NCBI RefSeq assembly: GCF_001482365.1
Contig: NZ_CP013254.1
Coordinates: 1,054,001-1,118,000, forward strand
Length of the DNA: 64,000 bases
Reading direction: 5' to 3'
From: Kocuria flava
GTDB lineage: Bacteria; Actinomycetota; Actinomycetes; Actinomycetales; Micrococcaceae
Below, piece after piece: positions 9,148 through 17,766 of the stretch (position 1 is the first letter of the stretch; the number at the start of each line of letters is the position of its first letter). Under the pieces are notes generated by a model, which was not told the origin of the DNA, ran no database searches, and was given only the letters and a program-made list of their open reading frames with translations. Position numbers and translations under genes: made by a program.

Positions 9148-10628
9148 GCCCGGCGGCCTCGAGCGGGTCGGCGCGCAGCCCGACCCACCCGTCGGGGCGC
9201 ACGACCGTCCCGCCGCGCCCCGGCCGGCCCTCGAGCCAGTGCACGTGGACCCCGGGCCCCAGCGGCCCGGGGTCCACGGCCGAGCGCTCGAGCAGGACGT
9301 GGACGCCCGGTGCGGCCGTGAGCTCGTGCAGCCGCACCGTCCGCCCGCCGCAGCGCACCGGCCCGTCCGGCAGGCGCTCGCCCGCCCGCGCGGCCGGCCC
9401 GTGGTCACCGACAGCGGGCTCGCGCGGTGGTGCACGCGCAGCTGCGCGAGCACGGCCAGCGGCGGGTCCACGAGGAACCGGGTGCGCAGCACGGCGGGCA
9501 GCGCCGGCGCCCCCAGCGGGGCCAGCCGCGTGCGGGCCAGCCGGGAGAGGGGGTCCGTGTCGGCCTCGCCCCGGAACAGCACGTCCGTCAGGGCCAGGAC
9601 CCGCCGGTCCGCGGGGCGGCGCTCGAGCTCGTAGGACTCCAGCAGCCGCTCCCGGGCCGCGCCGCCCGCCCCGGGTGCGGCGGCCCACGCCAGTTTCCAG
9701 CCGAGGTTCAGCGCGTCCTGGATCCCGGTGTTCATCCCCTGGCCGCCGGCGGGGGAGTGGGCGTGGGCGGCGTCGCCCACCAGGAACACGTCCCCGGCCC
9801 GGAAGCGCTCGGCCAGCCTCCGCTGCAGCCGGACCCGCGCGGACCACGCCACCCGGGTGATCCGGGCGGGCAGACCGGCCGCGGTGAGCGCGGCCCGCAG
9901 CTCCTCCACCGGCACGGGCGGGCCCGGCTGCCCGAACGGGACCGCCGAGGGGCGCGCCGGGGCGGAGACGAGCAGCCGCCAGGGGCGGCCTCCCCGATCG
10001 CGAAGAGGAAGACGATCCCCCCGGCCGCCGCGACCACGTGCGCCCGGTCCGGGGCGAGCCCGTCGAGCTCGAGGTCGGCCAGGAGGATGTCGGCCCGGTA
10101 CGGGCGCCCGCGCCACGGGACGCCGGTCAGGGCCCGGGCGGTGCTGTCCGGGCCGTCGCACCCGGCCAGGAACCGGAACGGGGCCCGCTCCCGGGTCCCC
10201 GCCCGCTCCAGCACGGCGGTCCGGCCCGCGAGACCGGTCAGTGCGGTGCCCCGCTCGACCGGCACGCCCCGGGCCGCCAGTGCCTCCCGAAGCACCTCCT
10301 CGACGTCGGCCTGGCGCACGAGCACCGGGTGCGGGAAGGCCGTGCCCGGCAGCCGCACGTCCTCCAGCCGCGCGGTCACGACCCGCCGGCCCAGGTGCAG
10401 GTCCACCACGGGAGAGCGGTCGGCGCGGGCCAGGACGGCCTCGGTCACCCCGAGCGGGCGCAGCCCCTCGAGAGTGCGCGGGTGCAGGATCAGCGCGCGG
10501 GAGGGGCGGCGCAGCCGCTCCCGCCGCTCCACGACGCGCACCGCGGCCCCGTGCGCGTCGGCCTGCAGGGCCAGTGCGAGCCCGCTCGTCCCGGCGCCGA
10601 CCACCAGGATCCCGCCGTCGCCCGCCAC
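9110..10628 (-). pseudogene. Class A FAD monooxygenase broken by two -1 frameshifts
   Basis: A PheA/TfdB-type aromatic or polyketide hydroxylase can be read in three successive frames. From GTG 10628 the first frame gives ILVVGAGTSGLALALQ (FAD motif), HPRTLEGL and AGCDGPDSTAR (DG motif). Near 9987-9991 one base is lost from a GGG run, and the next frame continues GRPWRLLVSAPA to GDAAHAHSPAGGQGMNTGIQ (ribityl motif). Near 9403-9409 another base is lost, and the last frame gives a thioredoxin-like tail GERLPDGPVRCGG to SAWLAAARGRP. Adding one G at each site restores an open frame of about 500 codons. Relatives hydroxylate rifamycins, anthracyclines or phenols. It is either a recent pseudogene or an intact gene with two sequencing errors. 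It lies 8 bases after the ABM-like gene. Confidence 0.82.
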
Positions 10629-10636
10629 GGCCGGCC

Positions 10637-11242
10637 TCAGCCCCGGCCCGGCCGGACGCCGGTGAGCAGCCCCCAGTCGGGGACGCCGCGGCCGGCGGCG
10701 GCGGCAGGGTCCGCCAGCACCGCGTCCCGGTGCAGCCCGGGCAGGACGACGGCCCGCACCGTGGCCGGGTCGCACACCAGCGAGAGCACCCGGCCCAGCG
10801 CCAGCACGTACGCCTGGGCCGCGTCCGGCCCGTCCCACTCGTAGAAGCCCCGGTAGCGCCCCTGCTCGTCGTGGGCCAGCCACAGCTTCGAGACGAACCC
10901 GGGGAAGCCGGCGAACAGCGGGGTGTTCAGCTCGCTCTCCCAGCGGAAGGCGGTGTGGGCCGGGCCGCGCACCCCGCGCAGCCGGAAGACCACCACGAGC
11001 ACGGCCGGGCCGGCCGGGGCCGCGGGCGTCACGACCGTCTCCCGGTAGACCCGCCCGCCCGTGCCGTCGGCGAAGCACAGGCGCGTCCCGCGCCACCGGC
11101 GCGGCTGGTGCAGGCGCCGCCCGGCGATCAGGGCGGCGGAGCGCGCCACGGAGGCGACCACCGCCCGTCCCGCGGGCCGGGGCCCCGCGAAGGGCGCGGC
11201 GAGCGCCCGCGCGGGCGGGGCGGTGCCCTCGTGCTGCGCCAT
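10637..11242 (-). CDS. Uncharacterised protein with a YdhR/ABM-like domain
   Basis: I recognise only a fold-level resemblance. The 201-residue protein has a second half (TPLFAGFPGFVSKLWLAHDEQGRY and FYEWDGPDAAQAY) that looks like the dimeric alpha-beta barrel of YdhR-like putative monooxygenases. The first 60 residues are Ala/Arg-rich with no clear domain, although RRWRGTRLCFADGTGGRVYRE could be an extra strand pair. It starts at ATG 11242 behind GGAGG. The flavin monooxygenase gene begins 8 bases after its stop, so the two form an operon; small ABM proteins often accompany flavin hydroxylases in secondary metabolism. No signal peptide is seen. Confidence 0.7.
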   Translation of the reverse strand: MAQHEGTAPPARALAAPFAGPRPAGRAVVASVARSAALIAGRRLHQPRRWRGTRLCFADGTGGRVYRETVVTPAAPAGPAVLVVVFRLRGVRGPAHTAFRWESELNTPLFAGFPGFVSKLWLAHDEQGRYRGFYEWDGPDAAQAYVLALGRVLSLVCDPATVRAVVLPGLHRDAVLADPAAAAGRGVPDWGLLTGVRPGRG

Positions 11243-11410
11243 GCCGGTGCCTCCCTGTCCCGGACCCGGTCCGATCGGTGGCTGACCAGTGTAGGAGCGG
11301 CGGCGCACGGGGTCAGGGGCACGGCCTTCGTGTGACGCGCCGGGCCGGTGCGCGGGCCGGCCCGCCGGTCGTAGGCTCGGGACATGCACCCGCCGGGAGG
11401 AAGGACCGCC

Positions 11411-11932
11411 ATGACCCCGCAGGAACTGCTCGAGGACGCCGCACGGCGCCCGTGCGAGGCCGCCGACCACGTGCTCGAGGGCGTGGGCGCCGAGGCCCTC
11501 CACGCGCGGCCGGGCGGCGCGAACCCGGTCGCCTGGCTGCTCTGGCACGCCGCGCGCCAGGAGGACGCCCAGGTCGCCGCGCTCGCCGGCACGGAGGAGG
11601 TCTGGACCGGCCAGGGCTGGAGCGCCCGCTTCGGCCTCGACCTGCCCGACGCCGACACGGGCTTCGGCCACGGGCCCGAGGAGGTCGCCCGCGTCCGGGT
11701 GGACTCGGCCGACCTGCTGCGCGACTACCTGGGGGCCGTGGTCGAGCGGACGGCGGCCTACGTCCGCGGGCTCACGGCCGAGGACCTCGACGAGGTCGTG
11801 GACCGCTCGTGGGACCCGCCCGTCACCCGCGGGGCCCGGCTCGTCAGCACGCTCGACGACGCCGCCCAGCACCTCGGTCAGGCCGGCTACGCCCGGGGTC
11901 TGGCGGAGGAGGGCTGGCGCGGCCCCTGGTGA
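11411..11932 (+). CDS. DinB-family protein (mycothiol-dependent type, DUF664-like)
   Basis: The 173-residue four-helix protein has DinB/MDMPI features: HARPGGANPVAWLLWHAAR near the N-terminus supplies a metal-ligand His, and DDAAQHLGQAGYARGL supplies the C-terminal histidine. Such proteins are metal-dependent thiol transferases that often use mycothiol in actinobacteria; the substrate is unknown. Two starts are possible. ATG 11411 has the ribosome site GGGAGGAAGG, while ATG 11384 stands six bases after a TAGGCT box and could begin a leaderless transcript. I prefer 11411 because the added residues of the longer form look like an untranslated leader. Confidence 0.85.
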   Translation: MTPQELLEDAARRPCEAADHVLEGVGAEALHARPGGANPVAWLLWHAARQEDAQVAALAGTEEVWTGQGWSARFGLDLPDADTGFGHGPEEVARVRVDSADLLRDYLGAVVERTAAYVRGLTAEDLDEVVDRSWDPPVTRGARLVSTLDDAAQHLGQAGYARGLAEEGWRGPW

Positions 11933-12127
11933 GCGTCCCCGCCCGCGGCGGCATCCCCAAGAAGTTGTAAACGCATTGAGACGGAGTGTGACAGCGCGCT
12001 GAAGTGGGGACGCCCGTTTCCTCGGCGGCCACGGGGCGTTCACCTACGCTGAGCATGCTGGATCCAGCGCTCCGGGCACCTGCTCCACCTCTGCTGCCCG
12101 TCCGTCTCCACCCGGGGGAATGCCGTC
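11933..12127 (+). promoter_or_regulatory. Leader region of the M23 peptidase gene
   Basis: The 195 bases between the DinB gene and the peptidase gene contain an AT-richer patch with TTGTAAAC near 11963 and a -10-like TACGCT at about 12046-12051. If the latter is used, the transcript would carry a leader of about 70 bases before the GGGGGAA ribosome site. I compared it by eye with c-di-AMP (ydaO) riboswitch patterns often found before actinobacterial wall hydrolases and found no convincing match. Confidence 0.35.
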
Positions 12128-14068
12128 ATGCCACCTCGCGACCACGCCCGCCGCCGGGCCGCGTCCTCGCTGCGCCACCGCGCGTCGTCGCCGGTGGCCG
12201 CGCTCTCGGCGTTCTCGGCGCTGGTCGCCCTCAGCGTGGCCGTCAGTTCCGGGGTCGAGCCCGGCGCGGAGCGGGAGCGCGGTTCCGGCCAGGGCTCGGC
12301 AGCCGGCCTCGCCGCTGCCGGCGGGCGGCCGGGACAGAGCTGGACGCTGCTGGCCGCCGGCCCCGACGGGGCCGCGGCCCCGGACGCACCGCGCCGCGAG
12401 GACCGCGACGAGTCCCCGGTGCGCGACGGCGGGACCGGCACGGACTCCTGGCGTCCCGGTGCCGGCCGCGGCGACGAGGCCCGCGGCGCCCGCTCGACGG
12501 TGCGCCCCGGCCGCGAGGCGCCGAACCTCTACGTGGGCGAGCTGCCCGTCAACACGCTCATCGCCCCCGCCCAGGGCGTCGTCCTGCCCGGCGGCGACTT
12601 CGGGTGGCGGATCGCCCCCGACCGCGGCGGGCGCGAGTTCCACAACGGCACCGACGTCTCGGCCGCCGCCGGCCTGCCGGTCGTCGCCGCCCTCGACGGC
12701 ACCGTCACCGCCGTCTTCTGGGACGTCTGGGGCGGCAACCGCGTGGAGGTCACCCACGCCGACGGGCTGAAGACCACCTACAACCACCTCGCGGACGTCC
12801 GGGTGCGCACCGGCGACCGGCTGGCTGCCTCCGAGCAGCTGGGCTCGGTCGGCAGCACGGGGATGCGCACCACCGGCCCCCACCTGCACTTCGAGACCTG
12901 GATCCACGGCCGGGCCGTGGACCCGCAGTCCTTCGACTGGCTCGACGGCTCCCGGGTCATCCCCGCCTCCCGCAGCAAGTACTCCCTCGAGGTCCCGCCC
13001 CCGCCCGGGGCGGACGCGGCGGCGGACGAGCAGCAGCCGCAGGACCCGAAGCGGGCGGAGAAGAAGGCGCAGCAGGAGAAGGCGCAGCAGGACAGGAAGC
13101 GGCAGCAGGAGAAGGCGCAGCAGGACAGGGCGCAGCGGGGGAAGAAGCACGAGGAGAAGGCCTCCGAGCGGCGGGAGCCGGCCGGGACGAAGCCTGCGCC
13201 GCAGCCGACGAGCGGGAAGCCGGAGCGGCCCGCCGCGGAGCAGGAGCCGGCGCCCCAGGCCCCGGCCGACGCACCGGCCGCGGGCACCCGGCCGGGCGGG
13301 ACCACCCCGCCCGCGCAGGCCCCGGCGCAGCAGACCCCTGCACCGGCCCCCGGCACGGGCACCGTGCCGGCCCCGGGGACGGGCACCGTGCCGGCCCCGG
13401 GGACCGCCCCGGACGAGCGGCCCGACCCCGCGCCGGGGGACGGCGCCGTCCCGGACCCCGCCGTCCCGGACCCCGCCGTCCCGGACCCCGCCGGTCCGCC
13501 CGCGCCGGGCACGCCCGTACCCGAGCCGGCCGAGCCGTCCACCCCGGCCCCCGCGCCCGGGGACCCGGCCGACGGCGGCGCCCCCGGCGCCGAGCAGCCC
13601 GACCCGCTCTCCGGCGTGCAGGAGCGCGTCCCGGACGAGCTGCGCGACACGGACGGCGACGGCGAGCTCGACGTCGACGACGACAACATCGACGGCGACC
13701 GGAAGTCCGACGGCACCGAGCTGCGCAACCACGAGGACCCCGACCTCGACGGCGACGGCGTGCCCAACGAGCTCGACGACGACCTCGACGGCGACGGCCT
13801 GCCCAACGCCGCCGACCCGGACATCGACGGCGACGGGTTGCCCAACGAGGAGGACCCGGAGCAGTTCGTGCCCGCCGCGCCCAAGGCCCCGAGCGGTCCC
13901 GCGGCCGGGAAGCCCGCCGCCGGCACCCCGGCCGGGACGCCCGCGGACACCGCGCCGGGGGCGGGCGCCGAGGCCGGTCCGGCCACCGGCGGCGCCGCCT
14001 CGGCCGGCGCGGAGCAGGTCCCCGCGGACGCCCCGTCCCCGGCCGCCGGGACGCCCGCCGCCGGGTAG
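12128..14068 (+). CDS. Secreted or anchored M23 metalloendopeptidase with C-terminal thrombospondin type-3 repeats
   Basis: This 646-residue modular wall protein has a basic N-terminus and one hydrophobic segment (about 21-41) that could be an uncleaved anchor or signal. A peptidase M23 domain spans about 150-272, with zinc ligands His172/Asp176 (FHNGTD) and the HLH motif at 252-254. A Lys/Gln/Glu-rich helix (305-345) repeats KAQQ units and is probably a coiled coil. Then comes a Pro/Ala/Gly-rich stalk with repeats of GTVPAPGTG and VPDPA. A run of thrombospondin type-3 calcium loops (507-577, DTDGDGELDVDDD, DLDGDGVPN, DIDGDGLPN) is followed by an Ala/Pro tail. It should cleave peptidoglycan peptides outside the cell. 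Combining M23 with TSP3 loops is unusual. Confidence 0.9.
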   Translation: MPPRDHARRRAASSLRHRASSPVAALSAFSALVALSVAVSSGVEPGAERERGSGQGSAAGLAAAGGRPGQSWTLLAAGPDGAAAPDAPRREDRDESPVRDGGTGTDSWRPGAGRGDEARGARSTVRPGREAPNLYVGELPVNTLIAPAQGVVLPGGDFGWRIAPDRGGREFHNGTDVSAAAGLPVVAALDGTVTAVFWDVWGGNRVEVTHADGLKTTYNHLADVRVRTGDRLAASEQLGSVGSTGMRTTGPHLHFETWIHGRAVDPQSFDWLDGSRVIPASRSKYSLEVPPPPGADAAADEQQPQDPKRAEKKAQQEKAQQDRKRQQEKAQQDRAQRGKKHEEKASERREPAGTKPAPQPTSGKPERPAAEQEPAPQAPADAPAAGTRPGGTTPPAQAPAQQTPAPAPGTGTVPAPGTGTVPAPGTAPDERPDPAPGDGAVPDPAVPDPAVPDPAGPPAPGTPVPEPAEPSTPAPAPGDPADGGAPGAEQPDPLSGVQERVPDELRDTDGDGELDVDDDNIDGDRKSDGTELRNHEDPDLDGDGVPNELDDDLDGDGLPNAADPDIDGDGLPNEEDPEQFVPAAPKAPSGPAAGKPAAGTPAGTPADTAPGAGAEAGPATGGAASAGAEQVPADAPSPAAGTPAAG

Positions 14069-14317
14069 CCGCCGGGAGCGCCACGACGCCGAGGCTCCGC
14101 GACGACACCGAGGCGCCGCCCCGCCGACGACGGCGGTCGTGGCACGGCCGCGTCGTCGTCACGGCGCCGGCATCCCTGCGCCGACGACGGCGGTCGCCGC
14201 CCGGTCGAGGGACCTGCGGCGCGTCATCCGGGCCCCGGCTCGGGGCCGGCCCTTCCCCTGCGCGGCGGCCCGGGCTACGGTCGGGCTCAACCGGCCAGCC
14301 TCCCGGAGGTGACGCAC
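14069..14317. repeat. GC-rich intergenic region with a 17-bp direct repeat
   Basis: Two copies of GCCGACGACGGCGGTCG lie at 14123-14139 and 14180-14196. Between them CGTCGTCGTC can pair with either copy, so alternative hairpins are possible; one may end the peptidase transcript. A -10-like CTACGGT near 14275 probably starts the fmdB-fmdA transcript. No gene is seen here. Confidence 0.6.
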
Positions 14318-14602
14318 ATGCCGCTCTACGAGTACCGCTGTCCCGCGTGCGGGGTCTTCGAGGCCCTGCGGAGCATGGGCGCGGCCGGCGCCGAGCAGGC
14401 CTGTCCCGGCTGCGGCGCCCCCGCCCGGCGGCTGATGAGCGCCCCCGGCCTCTCCCGCACCGGCTCCGCCGCCGCCCGCCTGATCGAGCGCACCGAGGCC
14501 ACCGCGAGCGAGCCCGGCGTCGTCGCCGCCCCGCCGCCCGGCCCCCGCACGGGCCCCCGGCGCAGCACGAACCCCCTCCACCGCAGACTTCCCCGGCCCT
14601 GA
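14318..14602 (+). CDS. fmdB: FmdB-family zinc-ribbon regulatory protein
   Basis: The 94-residue protein begins with the family hallmark MPLYEYRC. It has a four-cysteine zinc ribbon (Cys8, Cys11, Cys29, Cys32; CPAC and CPGC pairs), followed by a disordered Pro/Arg-rich tail. FmdB was named as a putative regulator of formamidase in Methylophilus. Here it lies directly before the formamidase gene, 44 bases upstream, which supports a shared operon. ATG 14318 has GGAGG 8 bases upstream; a GTG nine bases earlier is possible but would break the family N-terminus. Confidence 0.9.
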   Translation: MPLYEYRCPACGVFEALRSMGAAGAEQACPGCGAPARRLMSAPGLSRTGSAAARLIERTEATASEPGVVAAPPPGPRTGPRRSTNPLHRRLPRP

Positions 14603-14646
14603 GAGGCACCGCACCCGAAGCACCGATCCCACCGAGGAGGCACGTC

Positions 14647-15900
14647 ATGCCGGAGCTCGTCTTTCCCCTGGACTCGTCACGGCCGTTCGAGGACCAGCAG
14701 CTGGTCGGGCACAACCGGTGGCACCCGGAGATCCCGCCGGTGGCCACGGTACGTCCCGGAGACACCTTCCGGGTGCACTGCCGGGAGTGGTTCGACGGCG
14801 CGATCGTCAACGACGACTCCGCCGAGGACATCCTCAACGCCCCGCTGAAGACCGTGCACAAGCTCTCCGGACCCTTCGCCGTCGAGGGCGCGAAGCCGGG
14901 GGACCTGCTGGTCGTCGACATCCTCGACGTCGGGCCGATCCCGCAGGAGGACTCCGGGCCGCTCGCCGGCCAGGGCTGGGGCTACACCGGCATCTTCGCC
15001 CGGAGCAACGGCGGCGGATTCCTCACCGACCGCTTCCCGGACGCCTACAAGGCGATCTGGGACTTCCGCGGCCAGACCGCCACCTCCCGGCACGTCCCCG
15101 AGGTCTCGTTCACCGGCATCGTCCACCCGGGGCTGATGGGCACCGCGCCGTCGGCCGGGCTGCTCGCGCGCTGGAACCAGCGCGAGGGCGCGCTCATCGC
15201 CACCGACCCCGACCGGGTCCCGCCCCTGGCCCTGCCCCCGGAGCCGGACGGCGCGCTGCTGGGCGGGGTGCCCGAGGCCGACCGGCAGCGGGTCGCCGGG
15301 GAGGCCGCCCGCACCGCCCCGCCGCGGGAGAACGGCGGCAACCAGGACATCAAGAACCTCACCAAGGGCACCCGCGTGTTCTACCCCGTCTTCGTCGACG
15401 GGGCGAACTTCTCCGTGGGCGACCTGCACTTCTCCCAGGGCGACGGCGAGATCACCTTCTGCGGGGCCATCGAGATGGGCGGGTTCATCGACTTCCACGT
15501 CGACGTCATCAAGGGCGGCATGGAGACCTACGGGGTCTCCGAGAACGCGATCTTCCTGCCCGGCAACACGGACCCCCAGTACAGCGAGTGGATCGCGTTC
15601 TCCGGCACGTCCGTGACCCTGGAGGGCGAGCAGTGCTACCTCGACTCCCAGCTGGCCTACCAGCGGGCGTGCCTGCACGCGATCGACTACCTCACCAACT
15701 TCGGGTACTCCCCGGAGCAGGCCTACCTGCTGCTCGGGGCCGCACCGATCGAGGGCCGCTTCTCCGGGGTGGTCGACATCCCCAACTCGTGCGCGACCGT
15801 CTACCTGCCCACGGCGATCTTCGACTTCGACGTCCGGCCCTCCGCGGCCGGCCCGCACCGGATCGACCCCGGCACGGGCGCCCCGCACGCCGCGGCCTGA
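14647..15900 (+). CDS. fmdA: Formamidase / acetamidase (FmdA family)
   Basis: This 417-residue member of the acetamidase/formamidase family hydrolyses formamide or short amides to ammonia and the acid in the cytoplasm. The length matches Methylophilus FmdA. Landmarks are GHNRWHPEIPP near the N-terminus, VVDILDVGPI, RHVPEVSFTGIVHPGLMG, the ENGGNQDIKNLTKG segment, VDGANFSVGDLHFSQGDGEI and GAIEMGGFIDFHVD. These include the acidic and histidine residues that bind the active-site metals. GGAGG is 8 bases before the ATG. Its companion fmdB lies upstream. The role is nitrogen scavenging from amides, which fits the nearby purine-nitrogen genes in theme only. Confidence 0.95.
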   Translation: MPELVFPLDSSRPFEDQQLVGHNRWHPEIPPVATVRPGDTFRVHCREWFDGAIVNDDSAEDILNAPLKTVHKLSGPFAVEGAKPGDLLVVDILDVGPIPQEDSGPLAGQGWGYTGIFARSNGGGFLTDRFPDAYKAIWDFRGQTATSRHVPEVSFTGIVHPGLMGTAPSAGLLARWNQREGALIATDPDRVPPLALPPEPDGALLGGVPEADRQRVAGEAARTAPPRENGGNQDIKNLTKGTRVFYPVFVDGANFSVGDLHFSQGDGEITFCGAIEMGGFIDFHVDVIKGGMETYGVSENAIFLPGNTDPQYSEWIAFSGTSVTLEGEQCYLDSQLAYQRACLHAIDYLTNFGYSPEQAYLLLGAAPIEGRFSGVVDIPNSCATVYLPTAIFDFDVRPSAAGPHRIDPGTGAPHAAA

Positions 15901-15976
15901 CCCCGCCGGCCCCCGGGCCGCCGCACCCGCCGCGGGCCGGGGGCCGGTGCGCGGCGGACCCGAAACCGTCGGGGCG

Positions 15977-16504
15977 TCAGGGGATCAGGCCCCGCCCGGT
16001 CCACCCGGTGGGCAGGTGGCCACCGCGGGGCAGCAGCACGAGCCGTGACGAGGGCAGCTGCTCCGCCAGACGGCGGGCGTGGTCGGGCGGGACGACGTCG
16101 TCGTCCTCGGCGTGCACCACGACGATCTCGAGGTCGGCCAGGGTCCGGCCGGCGGTCGGGGGCAGGGCGAAGCCCGGCTCGCCCCACTCGGGGTCCGCGG
16201 GGTCCCACGCCGGGGCGGCGACGGTGACGACCCGCTGCAGCAGCGTGGGGATCCGGTGGCACAGGAACCGCAGCGCCTCGGACCCGCCCAGGGAGTGGCC
16301 GACGATCGCCCACGGCTCGTCGGGGATCTCCCGCACCGCCCGCCCGATGGCCTCCTGCCACAGGTCCGGGTCGGGGTCCTCCGGGCGCGGCAGCGCCGGG
16401 GCGACGACGTCGGCCTCGGGCCACTGCCGGCGCACCGCCTCGAGCAGGGGGTTGCAGGCCGGCTGCGGGCCGGCGCCGTGCAGGAAGAGGATCCGGTGGA
16501 CCAT
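15977..16504 (-). CDS. Small alpha/beta hydrolase (RBBP9/YdeN family)
   Basis: The 175-residue serine hydrolase has LFLHGAG near the N-terminus, the nucleophile elbow VGHSLGG (Ser71), the acid VHAEDDDVVP and a final GGHLPTG histidine. The size and the ILFLHGAGPQ start fit the RBBP9/YdeN family of soluble esterases of unknown natural substrate. ATG 16504 follows GAGG; longer in-frame starts run into the promoter of the next gene. It converges with fmdA and is divergent from the dehydrogenase that opens the next cluster. Confidence 0.87.
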   Translation of the reverse strand: MVHRILFLHGAGPQPACNPLLEAVRRQWPEADVVAPALPRPEDPDPDLWQEAIGRAVREIPDEPWAIVGHSLGGSEALRFLCHRIPTLLQRVVTVAAPAWDPADPEWGEPGFALPPTAGRTLADLEIVVVHAEDDDVVPPDHARRLAEQLPSSRLVLLPRGGHLPTGWTGRGLIP

Positions 16505-16725
16505 GGAGCACCTCGGGGAAGGGGCGGGGCCGCGGGAGGAACCGCTGCACCCAGCGTCCTCGCGCCCGCTCCGGGGTGTCAAGGGCGCCGGTGTCCGCCG
16601 CCGCCCGTCCCTCTGCCCGCCCTGTGCCCGCCCTGTGCCCGCGACCGTGGTCACTCGCGGAGGGGGGAGGCGTCCGGGCGTGGTCATGCGGTGGTGCCCC
16701 GGGGCCGGAGCGCCACAATGGGACC

Positions 16726-17766
16726 ATGACCGACGCCGCCGACCCCTCCCGTCCGACCCGCGCCTACTGGACCGTCGAGCCCGGCCGCGGCGAGCTGCGC
16801 CCCGCCCCGCTGCCCGCCCCGGGCCCCGGCGAGGTCCTGGTCCGGGCGCTGCGCTCCGGGATCAGCCGCGGCACCGAGTCGCTCGTGCACCGGGGGAAGG
16901 TGCCCGAGCGGGTCCGCGAGCGGATGCGCGCCCCGTTCCAGGAGGGCGAGCTGCCGGGCCCGGTGAAGTACGGCTACCTCTCCGTGGGCGTCGTGGAGCA
17001 GGGCCCGGCGGAGCTGCTGGGCCGGCGGGTGTTCTGCCTGCACCCGCACCAGGAGCGCTACGTGGTGCCCGCGGACGCCGTGACCCCCGTGCCCGACGAC
17101 GTCCCCTCCGAGCGGGCGGTGCTCACCGGCTCGGTGGAGACCGCCGTCAACGCCCTGTGGGAGGCCGCGCCCCGGCTCGGCGACCGGGTGGCCGTGGTCG
17201 GCGCCGGGATGATCGGGGCCTGCGTCGCGGCCCTGCTGGCCCGCTTCCCGCTGGGACGGCTGCAGCTGGTCGACCCGCAGCCCGGGCGGGCCGCGCTCGC
17301 CGAGGCCCTGGGCGTGGCCCACGTGCTCCCGCAGGACGCCGCGGGCGAGTGCGACCTCGTCCTGCACGCCTCCTCGACCGCCGCCGGGCTGGCCCGCGGC
17401 CTGGAGCTGCTGGGCGACGAGGGGGAGCTGATCGAGCTGTCCTGGTACGGGGAGGACGACCCCGTGGTGCCCCTGGGCGCAGACTTCCACGCCCGCCGCC
17501 TGCAGATCCGCGCGAGCCAGGTCGGCGCCGTCGCCGCCGCCCGCCGGGCCCGGCGCACCCCTGCCGACCGGCTCGCCACCGCCCTCGAGGCGCTGCGCGA
17601 CCCCCGCTTCGACGCGCTGCTCTCGGGCGGCTCGTCCTTCGAGGAGCTGCCCGCGACCATGGCCCGCCTGGCCGGGGCGCCCTCGGACGTCCTGTGCCAC
17701 GTGGTGGCCTACGACCAGCCCCGCCCGGGGCCCGCACCGACCGAGGAGACCGCGTGTTCACCCTGA
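16726..17766 (+). CDS. BchC-like medium-chain dehydrogenase, first gene of an unassigned cluster
   Basis: This 346-residue MDR-family protein has a GroES-like N-terminal half and a Rossmann half with VVGAGMIGACVAALLA. The canonical zinc-ligand cysteine is replaced in SGISRGTESLVHRG, and FCLHPHQERYVVP and GSVETAVNALWEAAP follow. This pattern resembles the threonine-dehydrogenase-like/BchC subgroup that oxidises or reduces sugar or ring hydroxyls. A box CACAAT ends six bases before ATG 16726, which suggests a leaderless message. The stop overlaps the next start by 13 bases, so the PTPS-like protein is translationally coupled. The substrate is unknown; neighbours suggest a pterin- or sugar-containing product. 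Confidence 0.82.
   Translation: MTDAADPSRPTRAYWTVEPGRGELRPAPLPAPGPGEVLVRALRSGISRGTESLVHRGKVPERVRERMRAPFQEGELPGPVKYGYLSVGVVEQGPAELLGRRVFCLHPHQERYVVPADAVTPVPDDVPSERAVLTGSVETAVNALWEAAPRLGDRVAVVGAGMIGACVAALLARFPLGRLQLVDPQPGRAALAEALGVAHVLPQDAAGECDLVLHASSTAAGLARGLELLGDEGELIELSWYGEDDPVVPLGADFHARRLQIRASQVGAVAAARRARRTPADRLATALEALRDPRFDALLSGGSSFEELPATMARLAGAPSDVLCHVVAYDQPRPGPAPTEETACSP

Noticed and set aside
7136..10161. Minus-strand frame of about 1,000 codons spanning the MFS and tetR region
   Set aside because: Only its first part is real (the middle section of the frameshifted monooxygenase). The remainder is antisense to the MFS gene and out of frame with tetR.
11933..12127. c-di-AMP (ydaO) riboswitch before the M23 peptidase gene
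   Set aside because: The conserved core elements of that riboswitch were not recognisable by eye; a covariance-model search would settle it.
14309..14317. GTG 14309 as the start of fmdB
   Set aside because: It would add three residues before the family-defining MPLYEYRC and overlap the ribosome site that fits ATG 14318.
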